A stretch of DNA of 11,730 nt from Thermoproteota archaeon (GCA_012511995.1 JAAZFA010000159.1:1-11730); one strand, 5' to 3'. Counted from the first letter of the stretch, positions 1 to 6,870 are shown. The notes: generated by a model from the letters alone, not told the origin. Translations and numbers: made by a program.

Positions 1-21
1 ATATCAACGATAGTAGAATAT

Positions 22-40
22 GAAAATTAATAGAAAATAA
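22..40 (-). terminator. Possible T-rich terminator after ppsA
   Basis: Read on the minus strand, the 52 bases after the ppsA stop contain two TTTT runs (34-37 and 23-26) in a very AT-rich stretch and no hairpin. Archaeal RNA polymerase can terminate at such T tracts. The assignment is weak because the runs are short and the window ends here. Confidence 0.3.
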
Positions 41-52
41 GGATTAAGCTGT

Positions 53-2479
53 TTAGTATGGCCAAACCCAGTCAGGAGTTGGTTTTTTGATCGGTCTACC
101 TGCTGCTAATGCTGCTTGCTCTGCTAGGCGCTCATGTATAATTTTTTGTTCTACTTGGGCGATATTTCTACGGGTATTAACTACAGCGTCGTTATTGACC
201 GAGATACTGTCGATACCTACTCTGACGAGAAATTCTGTGAAATCTGGCAGGTTGCTTGGTCCTTCACCGCAGATACTAACTGTACAGCCATTTTCATGTG
301 CAATTTTGATAAGATGAGCGATTATTCGTTTTACAGCGGGATCTCGTTCGTCGAAATAACCCATTTGACCTAATCGTTCGCTGTCACGGTCGATCATTAA
401 TACGCCTTGAGTCATGTCGTTTGAACCTATACTAAAACCGTCAACGAGTTTACTGAATTCATCTGCCATGATTGCAATGGAAGGTGTTTCAGCCATGAAC
501 CATATCTTAAAGTCATTACTGCGCTCTAACCCTTCTTCTTTCATGATTTGGAGAACTTTTTTTGCCTCCCAAAGGGTTCTAACCATGGGTAGCATAACGT
601 AGATGTTTTTGAGGCCCCATTCATTGCGGCATTTCTTAATGGCTCGACATTCTAGCTTGAAAGCTTCGATGTACCATTTGCTGATGTATCGGCTGCATCC
701 TCTCCAACCCAACATTGGGTTTTCTTCGTTGATTTCGTATTTTTCCCCGCCTTTTAACCCACGGTATTCATTGGTTTTGAAATCGCTTAAACGAACAACG
801 ACTGGCTTGGGCTGGATTGCACGAGCTACTTTTGCTACGTTTTCTGCGAAAATGTCGATAAATTCTTGACCAGCACCGTTTTCAACGAAAAGCATAGGAT
901 GTTGACCGATTGCACTTGCCATGATAAATTCTGTACGCATCAAGCCTATACCCTCGAATGGTAAATTTTTATAGTGCTCAATCATTTCTGGCGTGCCGAG
1001 ATTCATGTATATTTTAGTAGCGGTTACTGGTGAGAATTCTGTCGTCGTTATGTTTCCACCATTAGTAGTTGCAATTGGAGCTAGCGCGTGTGAAAGTATA
1101 CCTTCGTAGATAATTCCGTTTCTGGAGTCAACAGTGTATTCTACCCCGTTTTTCATAGTCGCAGTAGCCGTTTCTGTTCCTACGACACAGGGAATATTGA
1201 GTTCGCGACTTACAATTGCTGCATGACTAGTAATTCCGCCTTTGTCGGTTACTATAGCTGAGGCCATTTTCATGAAAGGAACGAAGTCTGGGTCAGTCAT
1301 TGCAGTAACCAAGATGTCGCCTTTTTTCATGCCTTGAAGTGCATCTTCAGGCTTTAGAGCGACAACAGCTTTGCCTACACCGTAGCCTCTTCTTCCAGCG
1401 GAGATTCCTCTAACGACAATTTTAAATTGTTCCTGAACTTTGTTTTCTTCCATTTTTGTTCCTTCCAAGTTCTTTGTCCCAAAGATTGTTTCTGGACGGG
1501 CTTGAACCAACATCATGTTATCCGGGAAAGAAAGATCTTGATCGATTGCCCATTCGATATCCATGGGTTTGGCGTAGTGTTTCTCAATGCGTTTAGCGAG
1601 TTCAGCTAGTTTCATAATTTCCGCGTCGGTAATACAAACTTTTTTCTGTTCTGGTTCAGGTATGTCAATATGAACGGTTTTTCCTGTTTTAGGGTCGCGA
1701 ATATACTTTATTGTTTTTCGGGCAATACGGCGTTCTTTAATTTTCATACCGTATTTGTCAACCACGAAGTCATCAGGATTCACTGCACCCGAAACAACTG
1801 TTTCCCCTAAACCAAAGTTGCCTTCAATAACTATTTCATCACGATTTCCAGTAACTGGATTAATAGTAAACATAACACCTGCAGCGCGGCTGTTAACCAT
1901 TTTTTGGACCCCGACACTTATGAAAACTTTTTCATGTGGAAACCCTTTCTCATTACGGTAAAAAATGGCTCTTGGTGTGAAGAGACTACTCCAGCATTTT
2001 ATAACTTTCTCAATTAATTCATCTGAGCCTTTAACGTTTAGATAAGTTTCTTGTTGACCTGCAAACGATGCATCAGGAAGATCTTCAGCTGTTGCACTCG
2101 ACCTTACAGCAACAAAAGTATCTTTTAACGCAAATCGTTTGTTTAACTCAGCATACGCTCTTCTTATGGCGGTTTCGATGTCTTGTGGCATCGGAGTATG
2201 TTCCATGAGGTCACGAATACGCTTCGATGCAACATCATATTGTTTGGGGTCATTTGGGTCTGTTACGGTATCATCAATAATTTTGTAGATTTGTTTGCCG
2301 AGATTCAGTTCTTTAATATATCGTTCATATGAATATGCTGTAATTGCAAACCCGAAAGGAACAGGTAGCCCAGCGTGGATCATTTCGCCGAGGCTAGCAT
2401 TCTTACCGCCGACAATATTAACATCGGTATTTCTTAAAAGATCAAACCATAAAACAAGCTCGTCGCTCTTTCCGCTCAA
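53..2479 (-). CDS. ppsA: Phosphoenolpyruvate synthase (pyruvate, water dikinase)
   Basis: Converts pyruvate, ATP and water to PEP, AMP and phosphate; in archaea it is the cytosolic entry to gluconeogenesis. The 808 residues show the full three-domain order. The N-terminal ATP/pyruvate-binding domain (about 10-340) has GGKNASLGEM at 24-33 and VRSSATAEDLP at 125-135. The swivelling phosphohistidine domain (about 380-460) has GGITSHAA with the catalytic His419. The C-terminal PEP-binding TIM barrel (about 490-780) has GIGLMRTEFI at 511-520, GSNDMTQ at 685-691 and SICGEG with the catalytic Cys737. Length matches the family and no key residue is missing. The start is a TTG sharing bases with the TGA stop of the L10e gene (TTGA). 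The next Met, at 33, lies inside the conserved GEM motif, so the TTG or another non-ATG start is needed. Translation is probably coupled to L10e. Function is very secure; the exact start is less so. Confidence 0.97.
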   Translation of the reverse strand: MSGKSDELVLWFDLLRNTDVNIVGGKNASLGEMIHAGLPVPFGFAITAYSYERYIKELNLGKQIYKIIDDTVTDPNDPKQYDVASKRIRDLMEHTPMPQDIETAIRRAYAELNKRFALKDTFVAVRSSATAEDLPDASFAGQQETYLNVKGSDELIEKVIKCWSSLFTPRAIFYRNEKGFPHEKVFISVGVQKMVNSRAAGVMFTINPVTGNRDEIVIEGNFGLGETVVSGAVNPDDFVVDKYGMKIKERRIARKTIKYIRDPKTGKTVHIDIPEPEQKKVCITDAEIMKLAELAKRIEKHYAKPMDIEWAIDQDLSFPDNMMLVQARPETIFGTKNLEGTKMEENKVQEQFKIVVRGISAGRRGYGVGKAVVALKPEDALQGMKKGDILVTAMTDPDFVPFMKMASAIVTDKGGITSHAAIVSRELNIPCVVGTETATATMKNGVEYTVDSRNGIIYEGILSHALAPIATTNGGNITTTEFSPVTATKIYMNLGTPEMIEHYKNLPFEGIGLMRTEFIMASAIGQHPMLFVENGAGQEFIDIFAENVAKVARAIQPKPVVVRLSDFKTNEYRGLKGGEKYEINEENPMLGWRGCSRYISKWYIEAFKLECRAIKKCRNEWGLKNIYVMLPMVRTLWEAKKVLQIMKEEGLERSNDFKIWFMAETPSIAIMADEFSKLVDGFSIGSNDMTQGVLMIDRDSERLGQMGYFDERDPAVKRIIAHLIKIAHENGCTVSICGEGPSNLPDFTEFLVRVGIDSISVNNDAVVNTRRNIAQVEQKIIHERLAEQAALAAGRPIKKPTPDWVWPY

Positions 2480-3018
2480 GCAGTCTCCGTCTCCGGCTCA
2501 ACTTTCTCGGTGGGTACTGGAGCAGTTTGTATCTTGGAGATAACTATTTTGCAGGCTATTGGAAGCTTTGCACTACCACGTTTGAGTGAATCTTTGGCTA
2601 CTGCTTCTTGGCCGGCTTTTACCCTGACCGTTATAATTGGTTGGCCGACTTCTACTTTTGCTGCGGTACCAACTGGAGTTCCGAATGAGCGTCTCATCCC
2701 CTGTTGAAGTCTGTCTGCGTGGGCACCGAAGATCATTTTATTTTCTCTTAAAATAATGTGAGGATATGTGTGCACATTCATATAGTATTCGTTAATCAGC
2801 TTATCCATTAAAGCACGATTTGCAGCAACACGTGCCGCCTCTAAAGAGGAGTGTCGAATTTGAGCTCGTTTAGTAGCGATAAGTTTGGCTTCAATTTGAA
2901 ATTCAGCCTTAGTATCGCCCATAGTAAACTTGACGATTTTCGGCGGAGGAAAACCACGAGTATACTCTTTTCTAGTATAAGCGCGGTTCTTTACGTGTCG
3001 ATAGTTTTTTGCATGCAT
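2476..3018 (-). CDS. rpl10e: 50S ribosomal protein L10e (uL16)
   Basis: Large-subunit protein of the archaeal/eukaryotic L10e branch of uL16, which binds 23S rRNA near the A-site tRNA and the central protuberance. The 180 residues fit the family. Recognisable parts are the basic N-terminus with RAYTRKEYTRGFPPPKI, the central SSLEAARVAANRALM, then YPHIILRENKM and the GADR-like AHADRLQQGMRRSFGTPVGTAA segment. The last 15 or so residues (TAPVPTEKVEPETETA) form an acidic tail. The ATG is the first possible start, since an in-frame TGA lies only three codons upstream. A TATA box (3063-3070) predicts a leader of about 20 bases. The stop overlaps the ppsA start by 4 bases, so the two genes form one transcription unit. 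Confidence 0.96.
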   Translation of the reverse strand: MHAKNYRHVKNRAYTRKEYTRGFPPPKIVKFTMGDTKAEFQIEAKLIATKRAQIRHSSLEAARVAANRALMDKLINEYYMNVHTYPHIILRENKMIFGAHADRLQQGMRRSFGTPVGTAAKVEVGQPIITVRVKAGQEAVAKDSLKRGSAKLPIACKIVISKIQTAPVPTEKVEPETETA

Positions 3019-3036
3019 GCAGCGTCACTTTTTTCT

Positions 3037-3099
3037 CGGTAGCATACTCTCTTGTCCAGCAATATTTAAACGATTTGTCAATATTCACCGATGCTACCG
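3037..3099. repeat. 9-bp inverted repeat bracketing the rpl10e TATA box
   Basis: CGGTAGCAT at 3037-3045 is repeated as its exact reverse complement ATGCTACCG at 3091-3099. The 45-bp spacer is centred at 3068, on the TATA box. The inner arm lies at the predicted rpl10e transcript start. It could be a split operator. A hairpin with so long a loop is less likely. Chance occurrence is possible. Confidence 0.35.
3063..3070 (-). promoter_or_regulatory. TATA box for rpl10e-ppsA
   Basis: On the minus strand the sequence reads TTTAAATA, a good archaeal TATA box, about 45 bases before the L10e ATG. Initiation about 25 bases downstream would fall near 3040 and give a leader of about 20 bases. The core TTTAAA is symmetric, so weak divergent firing is possible. 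A 9-bp inverted repeat (3037-3045 and 3091-3099) brackets it. Confidence 0.6.
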
Positions 3100-3156
3100 T
3101 GGCTTTTTCGAATTCTAACCATTTGTTTTCTGTTCAGAATAATGGTGTCGCAGGTC

Positions 3157-3176
3157 ATCTACTTATATAAGTAGAT
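3157..3176. promoter_or_regulatory. 20-bp perfect palindrome containing the trm-like gene's TATA box
   Basis: The half-site ATCTACTTAT is followed directly by its exact reverse complement, so all 20 bases are self-complementary. The centre is a strong TATA box (TTATATAA, 3163-3170). A start about 26 bases past the TATA centre falls at about 3190-3193, on the tandem ATGs of the downstream gene, so the transcript should be leaderless. The arms flanking the TATA box (ATCTACT/AGTAGAT) could be an operator for a dimeric repressor competing with TBP. The TATA role is well supported; the operator role is inference. Confidence 0.6.
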
Positions 3177-3189
3177 AACTTTGATTCCC

Positions 3190-4491
3190 ATGATGCAAAC
3201 ATTAATCTTCATTTCAGGTAAAAACTGGGTACTTTCGTTAGCAGAACTCAGCGCATACTTCAAGGCTCGAGCCATACGATTCAAATTGGATTATTTCTCC
3301 ACCGAATTCTTCACTATAATCTTTGAGAAGGAACTTAGTCCATCTGTCGTTGACGACTTGGGAGGCACCATAAAAATAGCGTCGTTCAAAGCCAAAGTAC
3401 CTACTGAAACCATAAAAGAAGCTTTTCTTAAAAAATCGAAATCCGCTCAAACCCAAGTAGTGGAAACAATAGTTAAAACAGATATCCTAAAGAATATGGC
3501 TCAAACAGAAGGAAAACTGCTGTTTGGCATTAGCGTCTATACCTCTGACAACAACATAAAAACCGCCGGAGGAGGAATCCAACGCTATATCGGCAGCCAC
3601 CTAAAAGAAGAACTTACCGCATTAGGTAAAAATTCCAGTTTTATGGGATTGGGTAAAGACCGAGGGAAAGCCCAACTAAGTCATGTTGAGGTGTTAAAAA
3701 AAGAGTTTGTTGAAAAACAAGCAGAAGTTCTGCTTTGCATAGGTAAAACCGACACATTGATAGGTATAACAATTGCAGTTCACAACCCATTCGAGTTCCA
3801 GAAACGCGATGTCTATAAACCGAACCAAAGGGCGATTTTTGGCATGCCGCCACGACTCGCACGTATGATGGTAAACCTTTCAGCGTGCACAAGTGAAAAA
3901 ACTTTGCTAGATCCTTTCTGTGGAGTGGGCACTATACTCCAAGAAGCCCTATTAGAGCACGCCACGGTCGTAGGCGTTGATGTTAACAGTTGGTGCGTAA
4001 AAGCTGCAACAGAGAATCTAGAGTGGCTAGAGCAGGAGTACCGTCTCTCAGACGCAGACTTCCGCGTAATCTCAGGCGGAGTTGCCCACTTAGCAGAAAA
4101 AGTTGGTGTTGAAAGTGTCGATTGCATAGTTACAGAACCCGACTTAGGTCCCGCTCTTAAAGAAACACCCACAAAAACCTATGCACAGAAAATCATCAGT
4201 AAACTGCACCCGTTATTCATGGACTTCATTGAACAATCATATCAGGTTCTACGTCCCAATGGTCGACTAGTAATAGTCACACCATATATCCGGACGCGCT
4301 CAAAAGAAAGGATAACGATGACAATCGACGAAAAAGTCAAAGAAATCGGTTTCAAACGTATTTACGCTTTCACCGATGACATGTTCAGCGCAAATGCACC
4401 CGATCATGGTCGACTGATGGGTTTACCTTCATTGGTAGAGATGGAGGAACGCCACAAAGTCGGTCGAGAAATCCACATAATTCAAAAGTAA
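3190..4491 (+). CDS. Trm11/TrmG10-like SAM-dependent RNA methyltransferase, variant motif IV
   Basis: Resembles the archaeal tRNA guanosine-10 N2-methyltransferase (Trm11/TrmG10) family: an N-terminal THUMP-like region (about 1-190), the linker RDVYKPNQRAIFGMPPRLARMMVNLS (split here for reading: RDVYKP, then GMPPRLARMMVNL), and a Rossmann methyltransferase domain. In the 433-residue protein, SAM motif I is LLDPFCGVGT at 239-248, followed by VVGVDVN as the acidic-loop strand. Motif IV, normally (D/N)PPY, reads TEPDLGP at about 315-321, so the usual base-flipping Asp/Asn and Tyr are absent. I recall a TEPYLGP-type variant in some Trm11-like proteins; this one would differ again at Y. Substrate is therefore uncertain. 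A TTG at 3181 would add three residues, but the TATA spacing favours a leaderless ATG at 3190 or 3193. The dCMP deaminase gene follows after 69 bases. Confidence 0.85.
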   Translation: MMQTLIFISGKNWVLSLAELSAYFKARAIRFKLDYFSTEFFTIIFEKELSPSVVDDLGGTIKIASFKAKVPTETIKEAFLKKSKSAQTQVVETIVKTDILKNMAQTEGKLLFGISVYTSDNNIKTAGGGIQRYIGSHLKEELTALGKNSSFMGLGKDRGKAQLSHVEVLKKEFVEKQAEVLLCIGKTDTLIGITIAVHNPFEFQKRDVYKPNQRAIFGMPPRLARMMVNLSACTSEKTLLDPFCGVGTILQEALLEHATVVGVDVNSWCVKAATENLEWLEQEYRLSDADFRVISGGVAHLAEKVGVESVDCIVTEPDLGPALKETPTKTYAQKIISKLHPLFMDFIEQSYQVLRPNGRLVIVTPYIRTRSKERITMTIDEKVKEIGFKRIYAFTDDMFSANAPDHGRLMGLPSLVEMEERHKVGREIHIIQK

Positions 4492-4511
4492 CCATACCTT
4501 GATAGATACGA

Positions 4512-4520
4512 TTTATTAAT
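4512..4520 (+). promoter_or_regulatory. TATA-like box and Shine-Dalgarno for the dCMP deaminase gene
   Basis: TTTATTAAT lies about 45 bases before the ATG, predicting a start near 4542 and a leader of about 19 bases. That leader holds a GAGGT Shine-Dalgarno at 4550-4554, about six bases before the ATG. The gene could therefore be transcribed on its own as well as by read-through from the trm-like gene. Confidence 0.45.
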
Positions 4521-4560
4521 TTGTTTGGCAGACTGTTTTCTAATTCATTGAGGTACCTGA

Positions 4561-5061
4561 ATGCCCATAGGAACAAATAGTAACGAAATTCGACCAAATT
4601 GGGACCGTTACTTTTTAGATATGTGTGAAGCTGTAGCTGCACGTGCCACCTGTGACCGTGGAAAATGTGGCTCAGTCATTGTAAAAGACAAACGTATCAT
4701 GACAACGGGCTACGTTGGCGCGCCCGCTGGGCTACCGCACTGCGACGAAGCGGGGCATGACTTACGTAAAATGATAAACGAAGAAGGCCAAATCACCCAG
4801 CACTGTGTACGAACCCTGCATGCCGAACAAAACGCCATCCTCCAAGCCGCACGCTTTGGCATCCCACTTGAAGGTTCCACTTTATTTTGTAAAATGACAC
4901 CTTGTCGAACATGTGCAATGATGATTATTAACGCTGGCATCAAACGGGTGGTTTGCGAGAAACGTTACCACGCTGACGCTGACACTATCTTAATGTTTAA
5001 ACAAGCAGGCATCGAGCTTTGCATTATGAATGATGAAATTGTCAAATATGATAAACAATAA
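4561..5061 (+). CDS. Deoxycytidylate (dCMP) deaminase
   Basis: Zinc hydrolase of the cytidine/deoxycytidylate deaminase fold, converting dCMP to dUMP, the precursor for thymidylate synthesis. In 166 residues it has the zinc motifs HAEQNAI (His87, with Glu89 as the proton shuttle) and PCRTC (Cys115 and Cys118). It also has the family block GYVGAPAGLPHCDEAGHDL at 50-68 and RPNWDRYFLDM near the N-terminus, typical of true dCMP deaminases rather than tRNA or cytosine deaminases. The ATG has a GAGGT Shine-Dalgarno at good spacing and the N-terminus fits the family. It ends 30 bases from the convergent stop of the small hypothetical gene. No thymidylate synthase or dUTPase lies in the window, so no pathway operon is visible. 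A related family such as ComE-like deaminases is a minor alternative. Confidence 0.94.
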   Translation: MPIGTNSNEIRPNWDRYFLDMCEAVAARATCDRGKCGSVIVKDKRIMTTGYVGAPAGLPHCDEAGHDLRKMINEEGQITQHCVRTLHAEQNAILQAARFGIPLEGSTLFCKMTPCRTCAMMIINAGIKRVVCEKRYHADADTILMFKQAGIELCIMNDEIVKYDKQ

Positions 5062-5091
5062 GTTTCATCGTTTTATGATAGTTGTAATAAT

Positions 5092-5409
5092 TCAAGTTAA
5101 AAGCCATTTTACATTATCAAACCCATACTTTTCAATTAGAGAATTCACAAAATTAGAAACCAGAGCATTATCGATTTCACCAAGAACAATAGTGTCGCCA
5201 ATCCGGTAGACAATTGCAATTTGAGTCAAATCGTCAAGTTTAGAGTATTTGCCCCGGATTTTCCAATAATCTGACTTATTACGGTCGATTTCCATTATCC
5301 ATGAGTATTCGTCGCCGGGATGCTCTCCAGTTATCGAATTATCGTCACAAACAATTTGACCTACATCTTTTGGCGTATCAAGAGTTTTTACATAAAAAAA
5401 TAACGTCAT
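5092..5409 (-). CDS. Uncharacterised small acidic protein
   Basis: I do not recognise this protein. From the ATG at 5409 it has 105 residues, is acidic and has no signal peptide, membrane segment or cysteine-pair motif. It begins MTLFFYVKTLD and holds a strand-like middle (EYSWIMEIDRN, IAIVYRIGDTIVLGEID) and a likely C-terminal helix (VSNFVNSLIEKYGF), suggesting a small alpha/beta domain. A TTG at 5421 would add four residues, but a TATA box at 5434-5439 places initiation near 5411, favouring the ATG with almost no leader. It lies 37 bases after the hemK2 stop and faces the dCMP deaminase gene. A run of seven T residues (5394-5400) within codons 3 to 5 could weaken transcription. The frame is open throughout and flanked by sensible signals, so it is probably real. 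Confidence 0.7.
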   Translation of the reverse strand: MTLFFYVKTLDTPKDVGQIVCDDNSITGEHPGDEYSWIMEIDRNKSDYWKIRGKYSKLDDLTQIAIVYRIGDTIVLGEIDNALVSNFVNSLIEKYGFDNVKWLLT

Positions 5410-5433
5410 AGAAAACACCAAACTATTCTAGTC

Positions 5434-5439
5434 TTTATA
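5434..5439 (-). promoter_or_regulatory. TATA box for the small hypothetical gene
   Basis: TATAAA on the minus strand sits in the short gap between the hemK2 stop and the next ATG, about 25 bases before 5409-5411. The transcript would be nearly leaderless and independent of the upstream array. Confidence 0.5.
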
Positions 5440-5446
5440 CCGCCTT

Positions 5447-6058
5447 TTAGACTTTAGCCTCGATGAGGCTTAACGTTTCAAAGAAAGGCAACTGTTGTTC
5501 CGCCATTACCACCGCTCGTAATTTTTGTTTAGCAAAGGCGTTGATAGTTTTTTCTATGCCTGTCAGAGTAGACTGCATCAGCAAGACGCGGCCATGTGGT
5601 TTTAGGTAGCTTGGAACCTGAGGAATGAAGCGATCTAAAACTACGCGACCATTTGCTCCACCAGCCCAAGACCGTCCAATCCACGTTGAATCCTCACCTT
5701 CTTCTGAGGGTAAATAGGGAGCGTTAAAGAGAATCAAATCGAACTTTGTTCCGTCTTTTAGGGCTGTAAAAAGGTCGCCTTGCAAGAAAGCCATGTTCTG
5801 AATCTTGTTAAGTTCAGCGTTCTCTTTAGCGCATCTAATTGCATAGGGGTTCAAATCCACGGCTAGGACATATTGAGCTTTTTTGGCTGCGATGATTGCT
5901 AGGATGCCTGAGCCTGTGCCCAAGTCCAGCACAACTTGGTCTGGCTTAATAATCAAGTTCGTAGCGAAAAAAAAGCTATCCTCTGCGGGTTCATACACAT
6001 TGTCATTCACATCTAAAAGTAAGTCGTCGAAGTGGATGCGCCTATTGAAGTAAAGCAT
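5447..6058 (-). CDS. HemK2/Mtq2-type protein methyltransferase
   Basis: Archaeal counterpart of eukaryotic Mtq2 (HemK2/N6AMT1), which with Trm112 methylates the glutamine of the GGQ motif in release factor 1. The 203 residues show the family hallmark VYEPAEDSFFF at 21-31, SAM motif I LDLGTGSGILA at 44-54, AVDLNPYAIRCAKEN, and a C-terminal WAGGANGRVVLDRFI segment. The NPPY catalytic motif is present as NAPY at 112-115. The first proline is replaced, but the Asn and Tyr are kept, so activity is plausible. It lacks the extra N-terminal domain of bacterial PrmC, as expected for this branch. The ATG overlaps the dim1 gene by 17 bases and has a GGAG Shine-Dalgarno nine bases upstream, inside dim1, so translation is coupled. 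It is the last gene of the array. Glutamine specificity is inferred from family. Confidence 0.88.
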   Translation of the reverse strand: MLYFNRRIHFDDLLLDVNDNVYEPAEDSFFFATNLIIKPDQVVLDLGTGSGILAIIAAKKAQYVLAVDLNPYAIRCAKENAELNKIQNMAFLQGDLFTALKDGTKFDLILFNAPYLPSEEGEDSTWIGRSWAGGANGRVVLDRFIPQVPSYLKPHGRVLLMQSTLTGIEKTINAFAKQKLRAVVMAEQQLPFFETLSLIEAKV

Positions 6059-6860
6059 TTGCTATTGCTCCAAAATCTTTCGGGGATAGTTCTCGTGGGC
6101 GCTTGTCATGGAAGGGCATTGTGGTGGCGAGCCTCTCTGCCGCTTGTTTAGTTAGGTTGTAGTTGTTGCATATGAATGGGGTGAGCGCTTTTACGAGTTT
6201 TTTATTGCGTTGGGTAAACAACCACTTAGTCAAACGAATGAACTCAGCGGTGTCGGTAATTTGGAAAGGTTTAGTTACTAGCGGTTTTACCCGAAGAATA
6301 ATGGATTCGATTTCAGGTGGTGGATAAAACATATCCTTAGACACAGCATCTAGTAATTGTACTTCGGCTTGCTGCTGCAGAACCACCGTTATCCAACTGT
6401 ATTCTTCGCTACCCACTGTTGCGACGAGGCGTTCGGCGAATTCTTTCTGGACGATTAACACGGCGCAATCCACCCCTCGCTCCAGTAACCAGAGTACGAG
6501 TTGGATAGATAGGTAGTATGGTGGAGCCGCTACTATCTTGTTAAACTGGGGCAACTCGACTTTTAAAACATCGCCCTCAACAACTATAACGTTTGAGAGA
6601 CTACGGAATTCTTCTTTAAGTATATATGCAATTTTAGGATCTTTTTCGACAGCGATTACACTACGGCATTTGTCTGATAGAAATCGCGTGAGCAAACCGA
6701 ATCCTGCGCCAGCATCCAAAACCACGTCTGTTCGTTGCAGGTTAGCATAATTAGATAGTTTAGGATAAAAAGCTGGTTCAATCATAAAGTTTTGACCTAA
6801 CAACTTGTTTGGACTAATATTATAGTCCTTTAGAAGTCGTTGTATGCGCTCAAAACTCAT
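6042..6860 (-). CDS. ksgA: 16S rRNA adenine dimethyltransferase Dim1/KsgA
   Basis: Dimethylates two adjacent adenines in the helix 45 loop near the 3' end of 16S rRNA, a late small-subunit maturation step. The 272 residues have LLGQNFMIEP at 20-29, SAM motif I LDAGAGFGLLT at 48-58, AVEKDPKIA at 70-78, EGDVLKVELP at 95-104, VQKEFAERL at 137-145, MFYPPPEIES at 177-186 and the C-terminal domain with FTQRNKKL at 215-222. Motif IV, usually N(L/I)PY, reads APPY at 112-115, so the conserved Asn is an Ala. Similar PPY variants may occur in related archaea. The ATG follows the DUF655 stop by 10 bases, with an AAGGT Shine-Dalgarno overlapping that stop. Family and genomic context agree fully; the chemistry of the variant motif is the only doubt. 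Confidence 0.94.
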   Translation of the reverse strand: MSFERIQRLLKDYNISPNKLLGQNFMIEPAFYPKLSNYANLQRTDVVLDAGAGFGLLTRFLSDKCRSVIAVEKDPKIAYILKEEFRSLSNVIVVEGDVLKVELPQFNKIVAAPPYYLSIQLVLWLLERGVDCAVLIVQKEFAERLVATVGSEEYSWITVVLQQQAEVQLLDAVSKDMFYPPPEIESIILRVKPLVTKPFQITDTAEFIRLTKWLFTQRNKKLVKALTPFICNNYNLTKQAAERLATTMPFHDKRPRELSPKDFGAIANALLQ

Positions 6861-6870
6861 CGTTTAAACC

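Noticed and set aside
87..1961. Several plus-strand open frames opposite ppsA (60-90 codons)
   Set aside because: They lie antisense to a full-length, motif-complete enzyme, have no family-like sequence, and lack promoter or ribosome signals.
3010..3021. 12-bp palindrome (TGCA repeated three times) at the rpl10e start codon
   Set aside because: Simple tetranucleotide repetition over coding and leader sequence; too short and low in complexity to claim a function.
3130..3165. Possible C/D-like boxes on the minus strand (AGATGA and CTGA) upstream of rpl10e
   Set aside because: Box C lacks its first U, spacing is 17 bases, no C'/D' pair exists and the flanks do not form a terminal stem.
3813..4172. 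119-codon minus-strand frame opposite the trm-like gene
   Set aside because: It covers the conserved SAM-binding motifs of the real gene and has the serine/threonine-rich look of a shadow frame.
4495..4563. TTGATAGA and CTGA in the trm-dCMP deaminase gap as a C/D RNA
   Set aside because: No terminal stem and no internal boxes; the CTGA overlaps the start codon region.
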